NCBI RefSeq assembly: GCF_963676475.1
Contig: NZ_OY781107.1
Coordinates: 124,001-188,000 of the forward strand
Length of the DNA stretch: 64,000 nucleotides
Source of the DNA: an uncultured Celeribacter sp.
Lineage (GTDB): Bacteria; Pseudomonadota; Alphaproteobacteria; Rhodobacterales; Rhodobacteraceae
Direction: 5' to 3'
Shown here: in pieces, positions 17,874 through 24,387 of the stretch
Numbering within the stretch: the stretch's first letter is position 1
Layout of the letters: each line of letters begins with the position of its first letter
Made by a program: the position numbers and the translations under genes
The notes under the pieces: generated by a model
The model's input: only the letters and a program-made list of their open reading frames with translations
What the model was told of the DNA's origin: nothing
Databases searched by the model: none

Positions 17874-18641
17874 TTAAATGGCGGTATAGCCGTTGTCGGC
17901 GAACAGATGCGCTCCGTTGACAAAGCTTGCATCGTCGCTCGCAAGGAACAACGCAGCGGAGGCGATCTCGTCAGGGCGGCACAGCCGTCCCTGCGCCGAG
18001 GCGATGGCGTCCTCGGAGACATTGACCCCCTGCTTTTGCAGTTCCTCGATTTCGCGCAAGCCATGTGCCGTTGCTATAAAGCCAGGGCAGATCGCATTTG
18101 ATCGGATATTGCGATCACGGAACTCTACGGCCAAGGCACGGGCGAACATGTGGCAAGCGCCTTTACTGGTGCAGTAGAGCACCTCCATCGGCGTGCCAAC
18201 CACACCAGAGATCGATGAGGTACAGATGATACTGCCGCCACCGGCAGCGATCATGCCCGGCAGAACTGCCTTCGATACCAGGAACATGCTTTTGACATTA
18301 ACCGCCATAACATGGTCCCACTCGCTTTCTCCGGTTTCCAGAAACGGCTTTGCGGACAGGATGCCCGCGTGATTCATGAGCACGGTGATCGTACCAAATG
18401 TGTCCGAAACGCGGGCCACCGCCGCCAATACCTGATCGGCATCCGATACGTCGGCAGGGGCAAAAACGGCCTGATGACCAGCCTTGCGCAAGTCCTCGGC
18501 GATCGCTTCGCCCATGCTAGCGGGCAGATCGACGATGCCGACCTTCGCTCCTTCAGCGGCAAATCTCTGGGCGGCCGCAAGGCCACAGCCTCCGGCGCCA
18601 CCGGTGATCAGAGCGGTCTTGCCCTGTAATCTTCCTGTCAT
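17874..18641 (-). CDS. Short-chain dehydrogenase/reductase
   Basis: 255 residues from an ATG with an AAGGAGG ribosome binding site. The Rossmann motif TGGAGGCG lies near residues 12-19 and NHAG in place of the usual NNAG. The active site has Ser in TSSISG and the pair YCTSK. It is a classical NAD(P)-dependent SDR that should oxidise or reduce a small alcohol or ketone. It is the first gene of the operon with the flavoenzyme and the EutH-like transporter and diverges from the LuxR-type regulator across 129 bases. Confidence 0.88.
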   Translation of the reverse strand: MTGRLQGKTALITGGAGGCGLAAAQRFAAEGAKVGIVDLPASMGEAIAEDLRKAGHQAVFAPADVSDADQVLAAVARVSDTFGTITVLMNHAGILSAKPFLETGESEWDHVMAVNVKSMFLVSKAVLPGMIAAGGGSIICTSSISGVVGTPMEVLYCTSKGACHMFARALAVEFRDRNIRSNAICPGFIATAHGLREIEELQKQGVNVSEDAIASAQGRLCRPDEIASAALFLASDDASFVNGAHLFADNGYTAI

Positions 18642-18770
18642 AATTTCCTCCTTGGCGAACTTGCGTCTTCGGTGTCTATTGTGTTTGTTCTGTTTGTGGT
18701 CCCCGGAGCCTTTGTCCGGATCGAGGTAGGCTAGGAGCATGAAACGGAAATTCCATATGCCAATGGTTAT

Positions 18771-19592
18771 ATGCTGTCCCAGAAATTGAGCTCCGCGCTT
18801 GCGGCAACGTTCGATGCTGCCGGAACCGCTGATTTCGGCCCTGCGTTGGACGGGCTTGCGCTGTGCGCAGCGAACTTCGACATGAGCTGTGTCTTTGCCT
18901 TTTCGGAGACCGCGCCTCCTGCCGTTATCCATGACGGGTACAGCGACTCCGTCGACCGGCGTGTGTTACAATCCTACCTGCGGGGCGCCTATATTTTGGA
19001 TCCGTTTTACGCAGCGAGCGTCAGCGCCGAATCGGAAGGTCTCTGGCGCATGACGGAGCTTGCGCCCGACGCCTACTTCGATGGCGATTTCGTGCGGTCT
19101 CAAGAGGTACACCCCTGCATTTCTGATCAGGCCGGATCGCTGGTGGAAGAGATTGGCTACATCGTGCCATTGTCAGAAGGCTTCACTGCGACCTATTCTT
19201 TGATGCGCAACCGCGGTGGGTCGTCGTTCGCCTCAGAGGAAATGATGCAACTTGAACGCCTCGTGCCCGTAGTTTCTGCCAGCTTGCGTTTGCATTGGCG
19301 GATGGCCGTTTCAACAAGCAGGACAGAATTGGCTGTGGTGGGGTCAGATGCGGTCTTTGAACAGGCTTTTGAAGGGCTTACCCCAGCGCAGACGTCCGTA
19401 ACAAAAATGATCTTGCGTGGACATAGTGGGGTTTCCATTGCGACAAAGCTGGGCATTACTGAAGGCACTGTGAAACAACACCGCCACAATATATACAAGC
19501 GCCTTGGTATCTCCAGCCAATCGGAGTTATTTCAGCGGTTCATTCACTACCTGCAAGATCCGACATTGTACCGCGAGATTCCGGAACAATAG
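18771..19592 (+). CDS. LuxR family transcriptional regulator
   Basis: 273 residues. The last ~65 residues form a LuxR-type helix-turn-helix (LTPAQTSVTKMILRGHS, then ITEGTVKQHRHNIYKRLGI). The N-terminal domain is not a receiver or a recognisable autoinducer domain. The gene is divergent from the SDR-ALO-EutH operon, so it most likely controls it. The start ATG has a weak ribosome binding site and could be slightly upstream. Confidence 0.8.
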   Translation: MLSQKLSSALAATFDAAGTADFGPALDGLALCAANFDMSCVFAFSETAPPAVIHDGYSDSVDRRVLQSYLRGAYILDPFYAASVSAESEGLWRMTELAPDAYFDGDFVRSQEVHPCISDQAGSLVEEIGYIVPLSEGFTATYSLMRNRGGSSFASEEMMQLERLVPVVSASLRLHWRMAVSTSRTELAVVGSDAVFEQAFEGLTPAQTSVTKMILRGHSGVSIATKLGITEGTVKQHRHNIYKRLGISSQSELFQRFIHYLQDPTLYREIPEQ

Positions 19593-19636
19593 TCGGCACA
19601 ATAGATTCTTCCTGAAGGTCATTCGTGGAAGGCTTC

Positions 19637-20032
19637 TCATTCCGCAGTGAGATCTTCAGCGGAGCGCTGCAATAGGAATAAATAAGCGGCCATCGGATGG
19701 GCGTTGTTGCACAACTCTGGCCGTGGAGGATTCACAACGTGAATCGGCATTTTGCAGAAAGGCGGCTTGAGGCGTGACTTCCCCTTTCCCCTTCTGGTTC
19801 GGGCCACGCGGACGATCTCGGCGGTGCCGAGGGCATTGAAGCGGTTGATGTGTGCGACGCGGAGCTCACCTCGATTTCGGCGGTTTGGCGGTTTGGCGGT
19901 CTGGCGGTCTGGGTCGCTCGCGGCGATCTGCTCGCCGAAGGCCTTGAGGCAGCGCATCCGTTGCCCGGTGTCTGTCGTCAGCACCTTTGGGACAGATTTG
20001 AGGATTTGAACAACGGAGGGTTTCTGGTTCAT
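19637..20032 (-). pseudogene. Disrupted small ORF of unknown family
   Basis: The minus-strand frame begins MNQKPSVVQILKSVPKVLT and contains a natural-looking patch (HINRFNALGTAEIVRVARTRRGKG). The two parts are joined by Pro/Arg-rich residues that come from an 8-bp tandem repeat (19881-19912). I cannot name the family. It looks like a gene altered by repeat expansion or a mobile-element accessory gene. Confidence 0.35.
19881..19912. repeat. 8-bp tandem repeat, four units
   Basis: Two copies of CGGTTTGG followed by two of CGGTCTGG. Eight is not a multiple of three, so gain or loss of a unit shifts the frame of the overlapping minus-strand ORF. Confidence 0.9.
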
Positions 20033-20053
20033 CGTAGCCTTTAAGGAGCGAAG

Positions 20054-20428
20054 ATGAACAAGAAGCCCGGAACATCGAAAGACGCAGCTGACAAGCCGGT
20101 CAAAAACATCCGCCGCAAGTCTCGCCAGACCTATTCAGCGGAGGAGAAAATCCGACTTGTATTGGCCGGATTGCGCGGGGAGGAAAGCATCTCGGCGTTA
20201 TGTCGCCGCGAGGGTATCTCTGACAGCCTGTATTACACTTGGTCGAAGGAATTCCTTGAGGCTGGAAAGCGTCGTCTTTCCGGCGACACAGCGCGTCAGG
20301 CGACATCGCATGAGGTGAAGGATCTGCGATCCGAGGCCATGGCTCTGAAAGAATGCGTGGCTGACCTCACCTTGGAAAACCGTCTGCTCAAAAAAAGCAT
20401 GACAGGTGCTGGGGAGTTCGAGGAATGA
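20054..20428 (+). CDS. IS3 family transposase OrfA (element a)
   Basis: 124 residues. The helix-turn-helix YSAEEKIRLVLAGLRGEESI and SLYYTWSKEFLEAGKRRL is typical of IS3 OrfA, followed by a leucine-zipper-like tail. The stop overlaps orfB (ATGA). The partner orfB is truncated, so this element is inactive. Confidence 0.85.
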   Translation: MNKKPGTSKDAADKPVKNIRRKSRQTYSAEEKIRLVLAGLRGEESISALCRREGISDSLYYTWSKEFLEAGKRRLSGDTARQATSHEVKDLRSEAMALKECVADLTLENRLLKKSMTGAGEFEE

Positions 20429-20784
20429 GGTATTCAGCAACCGAGAAGTTGGAGATCATTCGCGCAGTTGAAGGGTCGCATCTGCCAACCAAGAAGACCC
20501 TTGATACGCTGGGCATCCCGCGCACCACATTTTACCGATGGTATGACCGATATGTCGAAGGTGGCTTTGATGCCCTCGCGGATCGCGCGCCTCGGCCAAA
20601 GTCGGTCTGGAACCGTATTCCGCAGGATCGGCGGGATGATCTGATCGAGTTTGCGCTGGAACATGAGGCGCTGACCACACGCGAGCTGGCCGTCAAATAT
20701 ACCGATGAGACGCGGTATTTTGTCTCTGAATCATCGGCTTATCGTATCTTGAAAGCCGCTGATCTGATTACTGCACCAGACTAA
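20425..20784 (+). pseudogene. IS3 family transposase OrfB (element a), truncated
   Basis: Only the N-terminal ~117 residues remain, ending SSAYRILKAADLITAPD. The catalytic DDE domain is missing. A MITE inserted at TA in the codon after D; beyond the MITE the next few bases (TATGTGGTGATT) continue the expected IS3 sequence (YVVI) before a second IS3 element begins. Thus the order of events was IS3a, then the MITE, with IS3b also landing here. Confidence 0.85.
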
Positions 20785-20896
20785 AGCGTTTTTCAAAAAA
20801 CTTGAGGCACTCAATTTTTGAAAAACGCAGCAAGATCAATTCAGTGTCGCAACGTTTTTCGCTCAATCTGATTCAGATTAAACGAAAAACGCTTTA
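20782..20896. mobile_element. MITE, copy 1 (TA-flanked, 13-bp terminal inverted repeats)
   Basis: 115 bases starting TAAAGCGTTTTTC and ending GAAAAACGCTTTA. A second copy at 36440-36554 differs by about one base. TA dinucleotides at both ends and in the reconstructed target point to a Tc1/mariner-IS630 type target duplication. An internal inverted repeat (GCGTTTTTCAAAAA with its complement) lets the left half fold. No coding capacity. Confidence 0.88.
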
Positions 20897-20953
20897 TGTG
20901 GTGATTGAACCGCCCCTTGTTTGCCGGAGGCCCAGAAGTAAGGATACTGGGTT

Positions 20954-21274
20954 ATGGGAAAGACGAACAACGGAACACGCTATCCAGAGGAACTGCGCGC
21001 GCGAGCGGTGCGGATGGTTTTGGATCACGAGAGCGAATACGCGAGCAGATCGGCGGCAATATTGTCGATCTCTCAGAAAGTTGGGTGCAGCAGGGACAGC
21101 TTGCGCATCTGGGTCAAGCAGCATGAAACGGATACCGGCAAACGCGATGGCGTGACAACGGCTGAGCGAGATCGCATCAAGGAACTTGAGCGCGAGAACC
21201 GACAGTTGCGCCAGGCCAATGAGATCCTCAAAAAGGCGTCTGCGTTTCACCCGCCACTTGAACCAGTGGCGTGA
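20954..21274 (+). CDS. IS3 family transposase OrfA (element b)
   Basis: 106 residues with the helix-turn-helix PEELRARAVRMVLDHE and CSRDSLRIWVKQHE, then a coiled-coil (DRIKELERENRQLRQANEILKKA). The C-terminus is unusual: the normal ending FAQAELDRPF is present in another frame at about 21284-21315, after a stretch that can form a hairpin (CGCCACT and AGTGGCG). This altered the OrfA end and possibly the OrfAB frameshift signal. Confidence 0.85.
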   Translation: MGKTNNGTRYPEELRARAVRMVLDHESEYASRSAAILSISQKVGCSRDSLRIWVKQHETDTGKRDGVTTAERDRIKELERENRQLRQANEILKKASAFHPPLEPVA

Positions 21275-21319
21275 CGGGTTCAACTTTGCACAGGCGGAGC
21301 TCGACCGCCCGTTTCGCAA

Positions 21320-22219
21320 ATGATTGCCTTCATCAAAGACTTTCGTAGGGAGCATGGGGTCGAGCCGATCTGCCGCGTTCTGCAAATCGCCCCTTCGACT
21401 TTCTATGAGCGCTTGGCCATTGAACGTGATCCTGACCGGGCTTCTGGGCGTGCTAAGCGCGATGCCTATCTGCGCAAGGAGATGAAGGACGTCTGGACGA
21501 AAAACCGGTCTGTCTACGGCGCACGAAAGCTGTGGTATGCAATGAAGCGCGAGAAGATTGATATCGCGCGTTGTACGGTTGAGCGCCTGATGCGGCAACT
21601 CGGCATTCAAGGCGTCAGGCGCGGCAAGAAGATCAAGACGACCTATGGTCAGCCTGCGGGTCAATGCCCGCTGGACAAGGTCAATCGCCAGTTCAGGGCC
21701 TCTCAGCCAAACGAGCTTTGGGTGTCAGACTTCACGTTCGTCTCGACGTGGCGCGGTTTCGTCTATGTCGCGTTCGTCATTGATACCTTTGCTAACCGGA
21801 TCGTCGGTTGGAAGGCATCTACAACACAAGACACACAATTTGTTCTGGATGCGCTCGAACAGGCAATCCATGCGCGCAGACCTTCTGAGAGGCTGATCCA
21901 TCATTCTGATCGCGGCAGCCAATATGTGTCGATCAAATACACTGAAAGGCTGGCAGACGCGGGACTGGAACCATCCGTCGGCAGCGTTGGCGACAGCTAT
22001 GACAACGCGCTGGCCGAGACTATCATCGGCCTGTTCAAAACCGAGGTCATCAACCGGCTGGGGCCGTGGAAATCCAAAGATCAGGTCGAATGGGAAACCC
22101 TGCAATGGGTCGATTGGTTCAACAAGGAGCGCCTGCTCGAACCTCTTGGCTACATCACGCCAATCGAAGCAGAGGAGAAGTACAAACAAACCTTGCAAGC
22201 GGACAAAATCGCAGCTTGA
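21320..22219 (+). CDS. IS3 family transposase OrfB (element b)
   Basis: 299 residues, full length. It has the HTH_21 region (YGARKLWYAMKRE) and the rve integrase core with DDE residues in WVSDFTFV, HHSDRGSQY and DNALAETIIGLFK. It cuts and joins IS ends as a DDE transposase. The gene is intact and the element may still be mobile if OrfAB can be produced. Confidence 0.92.
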   Translation: MIAFIKDFRREHGVEPICRVLQIAPSTFYERLAIERDPDRASGRAKRDAYLRKEMKDVWTKNRSVYGARKLWYAMKREKIDIARCTVERLMRQLGIQGVRRGKKIKTTYGQPAGQCPLDKVNRQFRASQPNELWVSDFTFVSTWRGFVYVAFVIDTFANRIVGWKASTTQDTQFVLDALEQAIHARRPSERLIHHSDRGSQYVSIKYTERLADAGLEPSVGSVGDSYDNALAETIIGLFKTEVINRLGPWKSKDQVEWETLQWVDWFNKERLLEPLGYITPIEAEEKYKQTLQADKIAA

Positions 22220-22340
22220 AATACGAAATCAACAGTCTCCGGTAAAACCGGGGCGGTTCACATGTCCTGACACTTGCACGGTTAGGGCTGGAGGTCCTCA
22301 ATGCCGCTGCCCAGCTTGCCCCGCAAGCTCCTTATCTGCC

Positions 22341-23081
22341 TCAGGCCGACACCGGAACGAGTTCTGTTGCAAGCTCAAGCAGGATAACGCGAACGGCCTC
22401 CCGCGCCTGATCCTGCGTTTTCTTGCCGCGCAGCTTCCGGCCAAGAGCGGAGCCGCGGGCGGAGGCCTCCCGGACCAGCAATAGAAATGCTATTTCACGC
22501 AGCTGATGCAGCACCAGATCGGCCTCGTCTTGCCCGAGCCGTTGGTCGAGCTTCTCTGGTCCGACGCATTCGGCCAACAGCTGCTTCAGGACAGGGGCGT
22601 GTTTTGACACCTCCGCGCGGCTCATGCAAATCTCGGTCATGCCCGCCATCTCTGCCTGAAAGAACTCGAGCGGGATAGAGGCGGTCTGCCGGGCATAACC
22701 AGCCTGCCGCGTCACATGCAGATCCGGTGTCGCCGGATCACAGGACAGCTCCAGCCCGTCCACGGACAGGCGTGACGCGGCGGGATGCCCGAGGTGTTGA
22801 CGCAAGCTGAGAGCCTCCGCGTAGAGCACGAGTTGCAACAACCCGTCGGGTGACAGATCGCAGGAAATGCGCCGGATGCCGCTATGCGCGTCATGTTTGA
22901 AGTTGAGCGCGAGCTTGGCGCCGCCGTCTTCTCGCGCATCGATGGAAAAAATCTGTGCAGACATGGCGCGAACTACAGCGAAACCAGCAGGTGGTTCAAG
23001 CACCGCACCGAAGGACAGCTGAGGCTGGGCAGCGATCTGCCGAAGGGGCGCTTTTCGTGTCTGTTCCGGTAACGCCATCAA
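22341..23081 (-). CDS. Hypothetical protein near the right IS66-type end
   Basis: 246 residues, or about 208 if started at the internal Met of MSAQIFSIDAREDGGAKL, which looks more natural. It has an alpha/beta N-terminal part and a helical C-terminal part (KLDQRLGQDEADLVLHQLREIAFLLLV). No membrane segment and no recognised family. It faces inward from the right end of the IS66-bounded segment. The role is unknown. Confidence 0.5.
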   Translation of the reverse strand: MMALPEQTRKAPLRQIAAQPQLSFGAVLEPPAGFAVVRAMSAQIFSIDAREDGGAKLALNFKHDAHSGIRRISCDLSPDGLLQLVLYAEALSLRQHLGHPAASRLSVDGLELSCDPATPDLHVTRQAGYARQTASIPLEFFQAEMAGMTEICMSRAEVSKHAPVLKQLLAECVGPEKLDQRLGQDEADLVLHQLREIAFLLLVREASARGSALGRKLRGKKTQDQAREAVRVILLELATELVPVSA

Positions 23082-23242
23082 GCGACGCTTTCGATCCGCA
23101 AGGTACGGCCTTGAAGGATCAGAACTTGGTTTCGGGCAGGCTGACCATCAAGGCAAATAATGGCGGTGAGGCGTTTTATCGGCCTCGTTATTTGCCGTCT
23201 GCGCTCAGATTGCCAAATTTCCCGGGCCTACACACCGCTTAC

Positions 23243-23250
23243 GCTATAAC
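23243..23250. repeat. Target-site duplication, right copy (GCTATAAC)
   Basis: Exact copy of 10694-10701, immediately after the right end CACCGCTTAC. Together they define the insertion site inside spacer 28. Confidence 0.9.
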
Positions 23251-23267
23251 GTGGCAGATGCATCCAC

Positions 23268-23303
23268 AGATTAGCAGTTCAGAATTCGAGGTCCAGCCGC
23301 CAT
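23268..23303 (-). CRISPR. Stranded 29th CRISPR repeat
   Basis: The first 33 bases equal the array repeat; the last three (plus strand) are CAT instead of AAC. The 17 bases before it (23251-23267) plus the 12 bases after repeat 28 (10690-10701) add up to 29 bases, exactly one spacer once the duplicated 8 bases are counted once. It is the original terminal repeat, separated by the insertion. Confidence 0.93.
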
Positions 23304-23478
23304 CGAAGCCGCTATTGGCTCGTTGTGCCGCGAAGCGAAGCTCTTCGCCAAAAGCCCCGCCAAGTGGTTCGGCAGTTGCCCCAAAGCAACGCCTTCAAAA
23401 CCTCTCCCGCGTGCTTCCTTATTGCTTCCCGATTTAAAAGGAGAACAAAAGAGAACACTTAAATCTCATTTGAAAAAC

Positions 23479-23555
23479 TGGCGATCCCTTGAGGACTCGA
23501 ACCCCAAACCTGCTGATTAGAAGTCAGCTGCTCTATCCAGTTGAGCTAAGGGACC
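23479..23555 (-). tRNA. tRNA-Arg (anticodon TCT)
   Basis: The minus strand folds as a tRNA of 77 bases including encoded CCA. The acceptor stem starts GGTCCCT, the D-arm has TAGCTCAACTGGATAGAGCA, the anticodon loop is CTTCTAA with anticodon TCT, and the T-arm has GGTTCGAGTCC. It lies 175 bases beyond the stranded CRISPR repeat. Confidence 0.95.
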
Positions 23556-23592
23556 GCGCTTTGACCGGATCAGCCCCCGGTCAGGGGCGATA

Positions 23593-23614
23593 AAGCGCCG
23601 GAGAGCCGGCGCTT
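23593..23614 (-). terminator. Terminator of the NDUFS4-like gene
   Basis: AAGCGCCGG pairs with CCGGCGCTT around a short loop, followed on the minus strand by TTTATC. It lies 24 bases beyond the stop of the NDUFS4-like gene. Confidence 0.65.
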
Positions 23615-23637
23615 ATCAGTCACGAAAACGCACCGGA

Positions 23638-23949
23638 TCAGTGGGTCCAGGGCATCCGTCTGTTGGTTGCGAAGTTTTCGCCGTAGCCGCCCGGGCGGAT
23701 GTTATGAGCGCGGGCCTTCGGCTCTTGCACGACATAGTCGATGCCATGCTCTTCGGCGTAGGCGATGGCCTGCTCCTTGCTGTCGAAGGTCATCTTGACC
23801 TGCGTCTGAGTGTCCTTGGACGAGGTCCAGCCCATGAGTGGATCAATGTCACGGCTGGTGGCCGGCGCGAAATCGAGCAGCCAGTGTTTGGTCTTGCCTT
23901 GCCCGGATTGCATCGCGTTGCGGGCGGGCTGATAGATACGAGCGCGCAT
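23638..23949 (-). CDS. NDUFS4-like complex I accessory subunit
   Basis: 103 residues. The family signature is clear: ARIYQPARNAMQSG at the N-terminus, the PLMGWTSSKD motif, the helix TFDSKEQAIAYAEEHG and the basic C-terminal YGENFATNRRMPWTH. This is the ETC complex I conserved subunit of alphaproteobacteria (homologue of NDUFS4), which stabilises the NADH-binding part of complex I at the inner membrane. The gene is alone and has its own terminator. Confidence 0.9.
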   Translation of the reverse strand: MRARIYQPARNAMQSGQGKTKHWLLDFAPATSRDIDPLMGWTSSKDTQTQVKMTFDSKEQAIAYAEEHGIDYVVQEPKARAHNIRPGGYGENFATNRRMPWTH

Positions 23950-24041
23950 CAGGGGACTCCTTTGTTCCTTGCCAGCGTTATCCCCGTTTCTGTCGGGTGT
24001 TTCAAGCCTTTCAAAACCGCACCATCCACAGTTTGCGCAAT

Positions 24042-24158
24042 AAAAAACCCGCCTCTCGGGGCGGGATGTGGTGAAGTGACTGCCCGACCGGGGTGTGGGA
24101 GCGAGGGGTGGGGTGGGGTGTTACACGCCCGGTCGGGACAGTCTGTTCTGCTGCTTGC
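24042..24158 (-). ncRNA. Predicted small RNA with a C-rich hairpin loop
   Basis: On the minus strand: -35 TTGCTT (24194-24189), 18-base gap, -10 TAATCT (24170-24165), predicted start near 24158. The transcript holds a long stem (24140-24125 with 24096-24077, two single-base bulges) whose loop is C-rich (CACCCCACCCCACCCC). It ends at a CCCGCC/GGCGGG hairpin and T6 (24065-24042). No coding frame is evident. Promoter, structure and terminator together support an RNA gene of about 117 bases. C-rich loops often pair with ribosome binding sites, but targets are unknown. Confidence 0.6.
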
Positions 24159-24318
24159 ATAATCAGATTAGGCTGGAAGGCTTTCGTTAAGCAAGGCCAA
24201 ATATCGCTTAGGTTGCAAAATGAATCATAAAATTCGCGCTATAGCGGTAACGCTTTGTTTACCTTTTCGGCTCACGCCACGATTGAGGCCGCGAAGCCCT
24301 GCCCAAGACTTGAAACGT

Positions 24319-24333
24319 GAACAAAAAGAGATC
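24319..24333 (+). promoter_or_regulatory. Possible LexA box upstream of uvrB
   Basis: GAAC, seven bases, GATC. The alphaproteobacterial LexA site is GTTC-N7-GTTC (GAAC-N7-GAAC on the other strand), so there is one mismatch. uvrB is commonly SOS-controlled. Suggestive only. Confidence 0.3.
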
Positions 24334-24387
24334 ATTTGTTAACGATCTGCCCTGCCGCCCTCCCCTGCCCGCCTTCAAGGAGCCACC

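Larger units (their letters stand above)
20906..22260 (+). mobile_element. IS3 family element b
   Basis: Bounded by inverted ends TGAACCGCCCC and GGGGCGGTTCA, with a partly matching TTTxCCGG next to them. Length 1355 bases, standard for IS3. It contains orfA and orfB. No matching 3-4 bp target duplication is visible, so one flank may have been rearranged. Confidence 0.85.
10702..23242. mobile_element. IS66-bounded 12.5-kb segment inserted in the CRISPR array
   Basis: The left end starts GTAAGCGGTG and the right end is its complement CACCGCTTAC. Both are flanked by the same eight bases GCTATAAC. IS66-type tnpA and tnpB lie just inside the left end. No tnpC (the DDE transposase of the family) was found in any frame. 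Inside are an AAA+ ATPase, unknown genes, a EutH-like/ALO/SDR/LuxR cluster, an IS30 fragment, two IS3 elements and a MITE. Either the segment moved as one large IS66-type unit or a smaller IS66 element inserted and then grew by nested insertions. The insertion splits spacer 28. Confidence 0.85.

Noticed and set aside
10702..23242. Classical composite transposon with two whole IS66 copies
   Set aside because: Only one tnpA/tnpB set, at the left, is present; the right side has only an end sequence.
23479..23555. tRNA-Arg as attachment site of an integrated island
   Set aside because: No integrase gene and no second copy of the tRNA 3' end were seen in the window.
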